A DNA stretch of 13,879 nt, taken from assembly GCA_934462775.1 (NCBI GenBank), contig CAKSIR010000055.1, positions 1-13,879 of the forward strand, given 5' to 3'. The number at the start of each line of letters is the position of its first letter. Position 1 is the stretch's first letter. The stretch is from an uncultured Ruminiclostridium sp. GTDB lineage: Bacteria > Bacillota > Clostridia > Oscillospirales > Ruminococcaceae. Both the position numbers and the translations under genes were made by a program. Positions 6,427 to 13,859 of the stretch are shown here, one piece after another. Under the pieces are notes generated by a model, which searched no databases, was not told where the DNA came from, and saw only the letters and a program-made list of their open reading frames with translations.

Positions 6427-8142
6427 ATGAAAAAGCTAAAGCAGATTATTGCAGGGCTGCTCGCCTGCGCAGTTACTCTCTGCGCCGCAGGCTGCGGACA
6501 GGGCGAAACCGCAGAGCAGACAAGCGGCAATGAAACCACGATACTTACAGGCGATACCGCCATCACTGAAATCACCGAGATTTCCGATGAACAGACGACC
6601 GAGGCGGTCACTGAAGCCGTAACCGAAGAAACCTCTGCGGAAACGACCGCTCCCGCCGAGGAGTCCGACGCTGCCGACAGTGCGGACAGTGCAGAAACCG
6701 AGAGCGCAGCCGCCGTAACGTCGGAAGCCTACAACCCTGAGGATACCGCCGAAACAGCCGCTGCCGCAACGACCACAGCCGCAGTCACTACAACCACAGC
6801 CGCTGCCAAAAAGGAATCCATAACCGTTACCGTTTCCGTTTCAAACACATGGGAGGAGGGCGGCAAGGTCTGCACCCAGATAGACGGAGTTGTGAAGAAC
6901 ACCACCTCGAAGAATATTACCTCGTGGAGCTTTGACATTGCTCTCGGAAAAGGCGCGGAAATAAACCAGATGTGGAACTGTATCGCCAAGGTAAGCGGCA
7001 ATTCCGTAAAGGTGCAGAACGAAGCCTACAACGGCGAAATTGCCGCAGGCGGTGAAACCACCTTTGGCGGAATTGTCAAGACAAACGCCAAGTTTACTCC
7101 CTCCGTTTCGGGAACGAACGTAACCGAGGGTTCGGCTCCCGCAAGCACCACCGCCCAGAACAACGGCGGCACCACCGCCAAGACAACCGAGCCTGAGCCT
7201 GCCGACATTGAAGTCGTTTCAACAGGCAAGTACGGTCTTGTAAGCGAATGCGGACAGCTTTCCGTAAAGGGCGCCGATCTTGTTGACAAGAACGGAGATA
7301 AGGTCCAGCTGAGAGGCATTTCCACCCACGGAATCCAGTGGTTCCCTCAGTTTGCAAACAAAAAGGTGTTTAAGACGCTCCGCGACGACTGGAACGTAAA
7401 CGTAATCCGTCTTGCAATGTACACGGGCAACGGCGAGGGCTACACCGACAGCACCAAGGACGGAATTGAGAAAACCGTTCAGGACGCGGTTGACGCGGCA
7501 ATTTCCCTGGATATGTACGTTATTGTCGACTGGCATGTTTTGCAGGATCAAAGCCCTATGGTCATGAAGGACGACGCGCTGCGGTTCTTCAAATATATGA
7601 GCAAAAAGTACGCCGACTATCCGAACGTAATTTACGAAATCTGCAACGAGCCTAACGGCTACGCAACGTGGGACAACGACATCAAGCCTTACGCCGAGGA
7701 GGTTATCCCCGTTATCAGAAAGAACGCGCCTAACGCGGTCGTTATCGTAGGCACGCCTACATGGTCGCAGGATATTGACAAGGCGCTTGCAAATCCGCTT
7801 GAATTTGACAACGTTATGTACGCCCTCCATTTCTATGCCGCAACCCACACCGACTGGCTCAGACAGCGCGTTGAGGACTGCTACAACAAGGGGCTGCCGA
7901 TTTTCGTTTCCGAGTACGGTCTGTGCGACGCGTCGGGCAACGGCTCCAACGACTTCGATCAGGCTAAAAAGTGGTATAAGCTTCTTGACAAGTTGAACAT
8001 AAGCTATGTTGCATGGGCGATGGCTGATAAGGCTGAAACCTGCTGCCTGCTCAAACCGGGAGCAAGCTCCGATGGCAAGTGGTCTGACAGCGATTTGAAC
8101 GAAAGCGGAAAGTGGCTCAAGGACTATCTGTCAAAGAAGTGA
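6427..8142 (+). CDS. Lipoprotein GH5 cellulase with CBM2-like module
   Basis: A secreted endo-beta-1,4-glucanase of glycoside hydrolase family 5, 571 residues. Order: lipoprotein signal peptide with Cys23 in LCAAGCG (lipobox AAG-C, slightly atypical); acidic Thr/Ala/Glu-rich linker (about 25-128); a CBM2-like beta-sandwich (about 130-228) with spaced tryptophans W142, W167 and W183; a Thr-rich linker (about 229-262); GH5 domain (about 268-570). Catalytic residues are acid/base E408 in EICNEPNG and nucleophile E496 in FVSEYG, with supporting H370 (DWH) and H468 (HFY). It begins at the ATG at 6427 because GGGAGG (6417-6422) directly precedes it; a TTG at 6415 would place that site inside the gene. 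There is no dockerin or sortase signal, so it is probably tethered to the membrane outer face and cuts cellulose or other beta-glucans at the cell surface. Subfamily GH5_2 is likely but unproven. Confidence 0.93.
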   Translation: MKKLKQIIAGLLACAVTLCAAGCGQGETAEQTSGNETTILTGDTAITEITEISDEQTTEAVTEAVTEETSAETTAPAEESDAADSADSAETESAAAVTSEAYNPEDTAETAAAATTTAAVTTTTAAAKKESITVTVSVSNTWEEGGKVCTQIDGVVKNTTSKNITSWSFDIALGKGAEINQMWNCIAKVSGNSVKVQNEAYNGEIAAGGETTFGGIVKTNAKFTPSVSGTNVTEGSAPASTTAQNNGGTTAKTTEPEPADIEVVSTGKYGLVSECGQLSVKGADLVDKNGDKVQLRGISTHGIQWFPQFANKKVFKTLRDDWNVNVIRLAMYTGNGEGYTDSTKDGIEKTVQDAVDAAISLDMYVIVDWHVLQDQSPMVMKDDALRFFKYMSKKYADYPNVIYEICNEPNGYATWDNDIKPYAEEVIPVIRKNAPNAVVIVGTPTWSQDIDKALANPLEFDNVMYALHFYAATHTDWLRQRVEDCYNKGLPIFVSEYGLCDASGNGSNDFDQAKKWYKLLDKLNISYVAWAMADKAETCCLLKPGASSDGKWSDSDLNESGKWLKDYLSKK

Positions 8143-8174
8143 TTTTGCAAGATTACAAAAACAAACTTGCAAAA
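8143..8174 (+). repeat. Inverted repeat directly after the cellulase stop
   Basis: TTTTGCAAG (8143-8151) and CTTGCAAAA (8166-8174) form a perfect 9-bp stem with a 14-base loop starting at the base after the stop codon. It lacks a following T-run, so it is a poor intrinsic terminator. It may shield the mRNA 3' end or be a protein-binding site upstream of glnN. Confidence 0.4.
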
Positions 8175-8201
8175 TAGTCAAAATTTGTTGAAATTCACCT
8201 A

Positions 8202-8230
8202 TTGACTTTCAGCGGAATATAGTGTATTAT
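8202..8230 (+). promoter_or_regulatory. Promoter upstream of glnN
   Basis: TTGACT (8202-8207), 17 bases, then TATTAT (8225-8230), with a predicted start near 8237. It is the best promoter between the cellulase gene and glnN, but a terminator-like hairpin (8250-8294) lies between it and the coding start. Confidence 0.75.
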
Positions 8231-8249
8231 ATAAAGCGTAGAGAAACAA

Positions 8250-8294
8250 AGACGTTTCGGAACAGGATAGCTGTCCGAAACGTCTTTTTGTTTT
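8250..8294 (+). terminator. Terminator hairpin in the glnN leader
   Basis: An 11-bp stem AGACGTTTCGG/CCGAAACGTCT (8250-8260 with 8275-8285) is extended by an ACAG/CTGT inner stem and capped by a 5-base loop. It is followed by TTTTGTTTT. It sits about 13 bases after the predicted glnN transcript start and 30 bases before the start codon. It could attenuate glnN, or serve as the terminator for the upstream cellulase transcript with glnN expressed by read-through or another promoter. Confidence 0.82.
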
Positions 8295-8323
8295 AATCCG
8301 GTTATTACAGGAGGAAAAGGGAT

Positions 8324-10417
8324 ATGTCAGAAAATTACAACGTTGCCGAAAACTTCGGCTCAATGGCTTTTAACGAAGCAACAATGCGTCAGAGATTACC
8401 AAAGGCTGTTTTCAAGGCACTGAAGAAAACAATCGATACAGGCAAGGAGCTTGATGTTTCCATTGCCGAAACAGTCGCAAGCGCAATGAAGGACTGGGCA
8501 ATCGAAAAGGGCGCAACACACTACACGCACTGGTTCCAGCCAATGACAGGCATCACAGCTGAAAAGCATGATTCGTTCATTTCACCTATGGGCGACGGCA
8601 CCGTTATAATGGAATTTTCAGGCAAGGAGCTTATCAAGGGCGAGCCTGACGCTTCATCCTTCCCGTCCGGCGGTATCAGAGCCACATTCGAGGCAAGGGG
8701 CTACACGGCATGGGATCCGACCTCATACGCATTCGTAAAGGACAACACTTTATATATTCCGACAGCGTTCTGCTCATATTCGGGCGAAGCGCTGGATAAG
8801 AAAACTCCGCTTCTCCGCTCAATGGACGCGGTTTCCGACCAGGCTCTCCGTATCTTAAGACTTTTCGGCAACACAACAGCAGAACGCGTTACTGCAACCG
8901 TTGGCGCAGAGCAGGAATACTTCCTCATTGACGAAAAGATGTTCAACGCAAGAAAGGACCTTATTTTCACAGGCAGAACATTATTTGGCGCTGCCGCACC
9001 AAAGGGTCAGGAGCTTGACGACCACTATTTCGGCGTTATCAAGCAGAGAGTTTCCGACTACATGAAGGATCTCGACAAGGCTCTCTGGGAACTTGGCATC
9101 TGCTCAAAGACAAAGCATAACGAGGTTGCTCCCGCACAGCATGAAATGGCTCCTATTTTCGAGTCTGCAAACCTTGCAGCCGACCACAACCAGCTGACAA
9201 TGGAGCTTATGCAGAAGATTGCAAAGAAGCACGGCATGGCTTGCCTGCTGCATGAAAAGCCGTTCGCAGGCGTAAACGGTTCAGGTAAGCACGACAACTG
9301 GGCTATTTCCACAAACGAAGGTCAGAACCTGCTGGATCCGGGCGCTACACCGCTTGAGAACGCTCAGTTCCTTACGTTCCTGGCAGCTATCGTAAAGGCT
9401 GTCGACGAACACGCCGACCTGCTCAGACTTGCAGTTGCAACCGCAGGCAACGATCACCGTCTTGGCGCTAACGAAGCACCTCCTGCAATTATCTCAATCT
9501 TCCTCGGCGAGGAGCTTACAGACGTAATTGACGCACTGGTAAGCGGCGGCAAGGTAAAGGATAAGCACGTTCAGTTCGACATCGGCGTTTCCTCGCTGCC
9601 TAAGTTCCCGAAGGATACAACCGACCGCAACAGAACCTCGCCTTTCGCTTTCACAGGCAACAAGTTTGAGTTCAGAAGCGTTGGTTCAGCTCTCAACATT
9701 GCAGGTCCTAACATTGTACTTAACACAATCGTAGCAGACGCTTTAGCCGAATTTGCAGACGAGCTTGAAAAGGCTGCCGACTTCAAGAGCACGCTGAACA
9801 AGCTGCTTATCAAGACATTCACAGACCACAAGAGAATCATCTTCAACGGCAACGGCTATGACGAGGCATGGGTCGAAGAGGCTGAAAAGAGAGGTCTGCC
9901 TAACTTAAAGTCAACTGTTGACGCCGTTCCTCACTTTGAAGAGAAGAAGAACATCGAGCTGTTCAAAAAGCACAAGGTATTCAGCGAGGTTGAAATCCAC
10001 TCCCGTACAGAAATCCTCCTTGAGAACTACTCAAAGGTAATCAACATTGAAGCTCTGACAGCTATCGACATGGCTAAGCGCCAGATTGCGCCTGCTGTTA
10101 TGAAATATGAAAAGGAAATCTGCGACATCATCGTTTCCAAGAAGGCAGTAGGTCTTGGCGCCGCTGTTGAGGAAGAAATCGCAAACAAGGTTTCCACACT
10201 GACAGAAAGTCTTACAAAGAGAATCGCCGAGCTTGAGGACGATGTTGTAAAGGCTCACAGCATGACAGATATGTTCGAGCTTTCAAAATACAGCCACGAC
10301 GCCGTATTTGCCGCAATGCAGGCAATGAGAGCCGTTGCAGACGAGCTTGAAACAATCGTTCCTGCTGAGGCATGGCCGATTCCGACCTACGCAGACATTC
10401 TGTTCAGCGTAAAATAA
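8324..10417 (+). CDS. glnN: Type III glutamine synthetase
   Basis: Makes glutamine from glutamate, ammonium and ATP; the central ammonium-assimilation enzyme in the cytoplasm. At 697 residues it matches the large GlnN (GSIII) family, not the ~450-residue GlnA types. Recognisable blocks are [17 protein letters not shown] (69-85), the metal-site strand [10 protein letters not shown] (194-203), [19 protein letters not shown] (262-280), the ATP/ammonium region [15 protein letters not shown] (316-330) and [14 protein letters not shown] further on. The ATG has AGGAGG (8309-8314) 9 bases upstream. GSIII is typical of Bacteroides and Ruminococcus-type gut anaerobes. The gene stands alone, with its own promoter, a leader terminator and a downstream terminator, so expression probably responds to nitrogen supply. 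No P-II or ANTAR-regulator gene is next to it. Confidence 0.96.
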   Translation: MSENYNVAENFGSMAFNEATMRQRLPKAVFKALKKTIDTGKELDVSIAETVASAMKDWAIEKGATHYTHWFQPMTGITAEKHDSFISPMGDGTVIMEFSGKELIKGEPDASSFPSGGIRATFEARGYTAWDPTSYAFVKDNTLYIPTAFCSYSGEALDKKTPLLRSMDAVSDQALRILRLFGNTTAERVTATVGAEQEYFLIDEKMFNARKDLIFTGRTLFGAAAPKGQELDDHYFGVIKQRVSDYMKDLDKALWELGICSKTKHNEVAPAQHEMAPIFESANLAADHNQLTMELMQKIAKKHGMACLLHEKPFAGVNGSGKHDNWAISTNEGQNLLDPGATPLENAQFLTFLAAIVKAVDEHADLLRLAVATAGNDHRLGANEAPPAIISIFLGEELTDVIDALVSGGKVKDKHVQFDIGVSSLPKFPKDTTDRNRTSPFAFTGNKFEFRSVGSALNIAGPNIVLNTIVADALAEFADELEKAADFKSTLNKLLIKTFTDHKRIIFNGNGYDEAWVEEAEKRGLPNLKSTVDAVPHFEEKKNIELFKKHKVFSEVEIHSRTEILLENYSKVINIEALTAIDMAKRQIAPAVMKYEKEICDIIVSKKAVGLGAAVEEEIANKVSTLTESLTKRIAELEDDVVKAHSMTDMFELSKYSHDAVFAAMQAMRAVADELETIVPAEAWPIPTYADILFSVK

Positions 10418-10445
10418 TTGCAGTATTGTACTGCCTGAAAAATGA

Positions 10446-10466
10446 CTAAAAGCATTTTGCTTTTAG
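10446..10466 (+). other. 9-bp hairpin after glnN
   Basis: CTAAAAGCA/TGCTTTTAG (10446-10454 with 10458-10466) closes a TTT triloop, 28 bases past the glnN stop. There is no following T-run, so it is more likely an mRNA-stabilising hairpin than a terminator. It precedes the true terminator at 10489. Confidence 0.45.
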
Positions 10467-10488
10467 ATAACCTGCACCCTTTTCCTAT

Positions 10489-10527
10489 GGCTGTGACCGG
10501 CAATAGTCGGTCATGGCCGCTTTTCTT
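10489..10527 (+). terminator. Terminator of glnN
   Basis: An 11-bp stem GGCTGTGACCG/CGGTCATGGCC (10489-10499 with 10508-10518, two G-U pairs) with an 8-base loop is followed by GCTTTTCTTT. It separates glnN from the next, independently promoted gene. Confidence 0.75.
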
Positions 10528-10539
10528 TGCGGGGAATTG

Positions 10540-10568
10540 TTGAAATCGCGGGGAAGTTGGGGTATAAT
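10540..10568 (+). promoter_or_regulatory. Promoter of the radical SAM gene
   Basis: TTGAAA (10540-10545), 17 bases, TATAAT (10563-10568). The predicted start near 10575 leaves a 60-base leader to the ATG at 10635. It also argues against any coding start upstream of this point. Confidence 0.8.
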
Positions 10569-10634
10569 TATGGTGTTCCGCTGTCTGCGGAAATCCAACG
10601 TCTTTTGAAAAAATGTAACTGTTATAGGTGCGCT

Positions 10635-11525
10635 ATGCTTAAATCCATTCCCGCCAAAACCATTCTGTCAGGCTATGCCGAACACAACAGCTGGTTCGGC
10701 GCAAACTACAACATGAATCTCTATAAGGGCTGCTCCCACGGCTGCATTTACTGCGACAGCCGTTCCGACTGCTATCAGATAAAGAATTTCGACGCGGTGC
10801 GCGTAAAGGAAAACGCTCTTGAAATTCTCGAACGCGAGCTGAAAAGCAAGCGTAGGACAGGAGTAGTTGCTTCGGGTTCAATGACCGACCCCTACAATCC
10901 CTTTGAAAAGCAGGCGCAGGTGACGAGAGGGGCGCTGACGCTGATAAATAAATACTTTTTCGGCGCGGCAACCATAACCAAAAGCGCTCTTGTTACCCGC
11001 GATATTGACCTTTTCAGCGCTATTCAGCAGCATTCTCCCGTCCTTGTGAAAATAACCGTAACAACTCCTCACGACAGCCTGAGCAGGCTTATTGAGCCGA
11101 GAGCGTCCGCTTCATCCGAACGCCTTGACGCGTTGGCAAGACTTGCGGAAAAGGGAGTTCGCTGCTGTGCGCTTATGACCCCTGTTCTGCCGTTCATCGA
11201 GGACGGCGAGGAGGATATAAAGCTGCTTGTAAAGCGCGTTTACGAAACGGGCGTCAAAATGATATACGGCGATTTCGGCGTTACGCTCCGCATGAATCAG
11301 CGGGACTATTTCTACGAAAAGCTGGACAAATACTTCCCCGAAATCAAGCAGAAATACATATACGCTTTCGGCGAAAGCTACGTTTGCCAAAGTCCCAACT
11401 ACGGAAAGCTGAAGCGGCTTTTCGCGGCAGAGTGCGAAAAGTACGGGTTGATTTACAAAATGCCCGACATTATCAGCTATTACCGCAAAGGCTATTACGA
11501 AGAAAATCAGCTTACATTTTTTTAA
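10635..11525 (+). CDS. SPL-family-like radical SAM protein
   Basis: A 296-residue radical S-adenosylmethionine enzyme. The [4Fe-4S]-binding motif is CSHGCIYC (C33, C37, C40), a CX3CX2C spacing, set in YKGCSHGCIYCDSR. Next come the SAM-site-like segment VVASGSMTDPYNPFEK, a TKSALVTRDIDLF strand-helix unit and VKITVTTPHD. This arrangement fits the spore photoproduct lyase (SPL)-related group that includes Rv2578c-like proteins, whose substrates are mostly unknown. True SPL is longer and has a distinct cysteine near its C-terminus that I cannot identify here, so a DNA-repair role is not claimed. The frame is open upstream to 10527, but the promoter lies inside that stretch, so I start at the ATG at 10635 with AGGTG (10626-10630) just before it. 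It appears to be a single-gene unit. Confidence 0.85.
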   Translation: MLKSIPAKTILSGYAEHNSWFGANYNMNLYKGCSHGCIYCDSRSDCYQIKNFDAVRVKENALEILERELKSKRRTGVVASGSMTDPYNPFEKQAQVTRGALTLINKYFFGAATITKSALVTRDIDLFSAIQQHSPVLVKITVTTPHDSLSRLIEPRASASSERLDALARLAEKGVRCCALMTPVLPFIEDGEEDIKLLVKRVYETGVKMIYGDFGVTLRMNQRDYFYEKLDKYFPEIKQKYIYAFGESYVCQSPNYGKLKRLFAAECEKYGLIYKMPDIISYYRKGYYEENQLTFF

Positions 11526-11632
11526 GAGAAAATCATGGGAAGAAACGACCGCCGGGTGGCATCGTATGAAATAAATACAGCAGCCTCCTGCAATAAAATG
11601 CAAGAAAAGTTAAAATAAATTGCAAAATTCTA

Positions 11633-11661
11633 TTGACATGACATTTTTCGTGGTGTATAAT
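11633..11661 (+). promoter_or_regulatory. Full-consensus sigma-A promoter
   Basis: TTGACA (11633-11638), exactly 17 bases, TATAAT (11656-11661). Both hexamers match the consensus fully, so unrepressed activity should be high and a repressor is expected. The transcript should start near 11668 and cover the synthase and GntR genes. Confidence 0.9.
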
Positions 11662-11671
11662 TGTATACAAT
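11660..11671. promoter_or_regulatory. Probable GntR operator palindrome
   Basis: ATTGTATACAAT is a perfect 12-bp palindrome that overlaps the last two bases of the -10 box and the predicted transcription start. Its TTGTATACAA core is the kind of site bound by FCD-type GntR (FadR-subfamily) regulators. The second gene of the transcript encodes such a protein. Binding here would block RNA polymerase, giving negative autoregulation relieved by a metabolite. The palindrome is seen; the binding partner is inferred. Confidence 0.65.
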
Positions 11672-11715
11672 AATACAGATACACAAAAACACCATATACA
11701 CGAGAGGTCATCACA

Positions 11716-13110
11716 ATGGACATCAAGCTTAGCGCGAAAAACAATCTTCTTGAGCAGGACCCTTACGAGTACGAGCTCCACGACGTTGAAAAACCGGAGC
11801 TTTTCAGAGAAATGTTCCCTTACTCGGAGGTGCCGAAAATTGCCTACAACTATCGCCGCGTGCCGATGAATATGCCTAAGGACATCTACATAACCGACAC
11901 CAGCTTCCGCGACGGTCAGCAGTCCAGAGCGCCGTATACCGCCGAACAGATGGTCGAGATTTACAAAATGCTCCATCAGCTTGGCGGCGAAAAGGGTATA
12001 ATCCGACAGACCGAGTTCTTCGTTTATTCAAAAAAAGACAGGGACGCTCTCGAAAAATGCATGGAGCTTGGCTATGAGTTCCCTGAAATAACCACATGGA
12101 TCCGCGCGTCAAAGCAGGATTTCGCCCTCGTCCGCGACATCGGCATAAAGGAAACGGGTATTCTTGTCAGCTGCTCCGACTACCACATTTTCAACAAAAT
12201 GGGTCTTACAAGACGTCAGGCGCTGGACAAGTACCTTGGCGTTGTTAAGGACGCAATCGACGCAGGTCTGCGCCCGCGCTGCCACTTTGAGGACATTACC
12301 AGAGCGGATTTCTACGGCTTTGTTGTGCCTTTCGCAACTCAGCTCATGAAGCTGTCCAAGGAAAGCGGCATTCCGATTAAGATTCGCGCCTGCGACACAA
12401 TGGGCTACGGCGTGCCGTATATCGGCGTTGCACTGCCGCGCAGCGTTTCGGGCATTATCTACGGCTTGCAGCACTATGCAGGCGTGCCAAGCGATATGCT
12501 CGAATGGCACGGCCACAACGACTTCTACAAGGGCGTTGTAAATGCAACTACCGCATGGCTTTACGGCGCGGGCGCTGTCAACTGCTCGCTGCTCGGTATC
12601 GGTGAAAGAACAGGCAACGTGCCTCTTGAGGCGATGGTGTTCGAGTACGCTTCCCTCCGCGGAACCTTTGACGGCATGAATCCCACAGTTATCACCGACA
12701 TTGCGGACTACATCGTAAACGAAACAGGCTACGACCTGTCCCCGATGACGCCCTTTGTCGGCAGGAACTTCAACCTTACCAGAGCCGGAATCCACGCTGA
12801 CGGACTGCTTAAGGACGAGGAAATATACAACATTTTCGATACCCAGAAGATACTTAACCGCCCTGCGATGGTTGCGGTAAGCAACGTGTCGGGCCTTGCG
12901 GGAATTGCCATGTGGATTAACAACTACTACCGCTTAAAGGGCGACATGGCTGTTACAAAGAAGGACAGATGCGTTGAGCTTATCAAGGAATGGGTCGACC
13001 ACGAGTACGAGGAGGGCAGAATCACCGTAATCAGCGACGAGGAGCTTGTTGCGCTGATGCACCTTTACGGAAAGGACGTTCTTGACAGAATTGACGGAAA
13101 AAGAAAATGA
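11716..13110 (+). CDS. DRE-TIM condensing enzyme, probable Re-citrate synthase
   Basis: A 464-residue acyl-CoA/2-oxoacid condensing enzyme of the isopropylmalate synthase/homocitrate synthase superfamily. The DRE-TIM signature reads DTSFRDGQQS (61-70) with R65 and D66; metal-binding histidines are H265 and H267 in WHGHND; GERTGN (296-301) follows. An N-terminal extension of about 55 residues and blocks such as GIIRQTEFF, CSDYHIF and RCHFEDITRADFYGFVVPFA resemble clostridial (Re)-citrate synthases as I recall them. It lacks the ~120-residue LeuA regulatory domain that binds leucine. As citrate synthase it would condense oxaloacetate and acetyl-CoA toward 2-oxoglutarate. Alternatives are a leucine-insensitive isopropylmalate, citramalate or homocitrate synthase. 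AGAGG (11703-11707) precedes the ATG, and the stop overlaps the GntR start as ATGA. Confidence 0.8.
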   Translation: MDIKLSAKNNLLEQDPYEYELHDVEKPELFREMFPYSEVPKIAYNYRRVPMNMPKDIYITDTSFRDGQQSRAPYTAEQMVEIYKMLHQLGGEKGIIRQTEFFVYSKKDRDALEKCMELGYEFPEITTWIRASKQDFALVRDIGIKETGILVSCSDYHIFNKMGLTRRQALDKYLGVVKDAIDAGLRPRCHFEDITRADFYGFVVPFATQLMKLSKESGIPIKIRACDTMGYGVPYIGVALPRSVSGIIYGLQHYAGVPSDMLEWHGHNDFYKGVVNATTAWLYGAGAVNCSLLGIGERTGNVPLEAMVFEYASLRGTFDGMNPTVITDIADYIVNETGYDLSPMTPFVGRNFNLTRAGIHADGLLKDEEIYNIFDTQKILNRPAMVAVSNVSGLAGIAMWINNYYRLKGDMAVTKKDRCVELIKEWVDHEYEEGRITVISDEELVALMHLYGKDVLDRIDGKRK

Positions 13111-13763
13111 TAATGGAAAACACAGGCTCCCTGCGAATCCGTGTGTTCAACGCTCTTGAAAACGCCATTCTTGACGGCGAATACACCGAGGGGGACAGCC
13201 TTAACGAGATAAAGCTTTCCCAGGAGCTTGGCGTCAGCCGAACCCCCGTCCGAGAGGCGCTTATGCAGCTTGAGCTGGAGGGTCTGGTTGAGAATATCCC
13301 CAACAAGGGAGCGGTCGTGGTGGGAATTTCCGAAAAGGACATCGAGGACATTTACGCCATACGGATACGCATTGAGGGGCTTGCTTCAAGGCTTTCCGCC
13401 GAGAAAATCAACGAGGACGAGCTTAAGGCACTGGAAAAGATAGTTGACTTGCAGGAGTTTTATCTGACAAAAAACGACGTTGAGCAAATCTGGCGGTTGG
13501 ACGGCGATTTTCACAAGATAATCTACGACAGCTCGCGGAGCAGACCGCTGCGCTCCACTCTCTCCAGTTTCCACAACTACATAAAGCGCGCCCGCGACAT
13601 CAGCGTAAAGGTCGAGGGCAGGGCGGAAAAGTCAGTTGCTGAGCACAGGGCAATTCTTGAAGCGATACGGTCGGGCAACGGCGCGCTCGCCGAGCAGCTA
13701 ACGGCGGAGCATATCGCCAATGCAAAGGAAAACCTGCTTGCGCAGACTAAGGAACAAAGTTAA
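13107..13763 (+). CDS. GntR family regulator with FCD domain
   Basis: A 218-residue transcription factor of the FadR (FCD) subfamily. The N-terminal winged helix-turn-helix (about 8-72) includes the recognition region LSQELGVSRTPVREALMQLELEGLV (37-61) and wing NKGAVV. The helical FCD ligand domain (about 78-210) carries the expected metal-site residues D132 and H136 (LDGDFH), H180 (AEHRAI) and H202 (AEHIAN), so a metal-bound carboxylate effector is plausible. It overlaps the upstream gene by four bases (ATGA); an ATG two codons on, at 13113, is an alternative start. There is no strong ribosome site, so translation likely depends on termination of the upstream gene. Its probable target is the palindrome at 11660-11671, making it an autoregulator of this two-gene operon. 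Confidence 0.93.
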   Translation: MIMENTGSLRIRVFNALENAILDGEYTEGDSLNEIKLSQELGVSRTPVREALMQLELEGLVENIPNKGAVVVGISEKDIEDIYAIRIRIEGLASRLSAEKINEDELKALEKIVDLQEFYLTKNDVEQIWRLDGDFHKIIYDSSRSRPLRSTLSSFHNYIKRARDISVKVEGRAEKSVAEHRAILEAIRSGNGALAEQLTAEHIANAKENLLAQTKEQS

Positions 13764-13770
13764 TATGGCT

Positions 13771-13804
13771 GAAAAAAGGCTCCCCGATTTAAGTCGGGGA
13801 GCCT
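13771..13804 (-). terminator. Intrinsic terminator oriented to the minus strand
   Basis: An 11-bp stem AGGCTCCCCGA/TCGGGGAGCCT (13777-13787 with 13794-13804) with a 6-base loop. Read on the minus strand it is followed by TTTTTT (the A-run at 13772-13777). On the plus strand it is followed by CAGACTG, with no T-run. It therefore best fits a convergent gene beyond the right edge, though the stem may also end or stabilise the GntR transcript. Confidence 0.75.
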
Positions 13805-13839
13805 CAGACTGTCGAAAAAGTCAAATTTAAAGTTTAGGT

Positions 13840-13859
13840 CAAGCCTTTTCAAAGGCTTG
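13840..13859. repeat. Hairpin CAAGCCTTT/AAAGGCTTG near the right edge
   Basis: A 9-bp inverted repeat (13840-13848 with 13851-13859) with almost no loop; in practice the middle bases open. It is followed at the window end by CCAAAGGCAGAGCC (13866-13879), which looks like the left part of another GGC-AGA-GCC triloop hairpin cut by the edge. The style matches the mini-hairpins at 74-111. Confidence 0.4.

Noticed and set aside
7219..7848. 209-codon open frame on the minus strand inside the cellulase gene
   Set aside because: It is antisense to conserved GH5 catalytic sequence, has no ribosome site, and its protein resembles no family; it arises from codon bias of the real gene.
8237..8294. ANTAR-type two-hairpin antitermination motif in the glnN leader
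   Set aside because: Only one hairpin is present after the predicted start, and its loop is five bases, not the conserved hexaloop; the motif is not supported.
10527..10634. Upstream extension of the radical SAM gene from a TTG
   Set aside because: A -35/-10 promoter lies within this stretch and the family sequence begins after the ATG at 10635.
11526..11632. Terminator for the radical SAM gene
   Set aside because: Only a 4-bp GCAG/CTGC hairpin and AT-rich sequence are visible; nothing convincing as an intrinsic terminator.
12109..12795. 228-codon open frame on the minus strand inside the condensing enzyme
   Set aside because: It covers the conserved TIM-barrel region on the other strand and has no recognisable domain or start signal.
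11716..13110. Calling this gene leuA to complete the leucine pathway
   Set aside because: There is no C-terminal regulatory domain, it lies outside the T-box operon and has its own regulator; resemblance to Re-citrate synthases is stronger.
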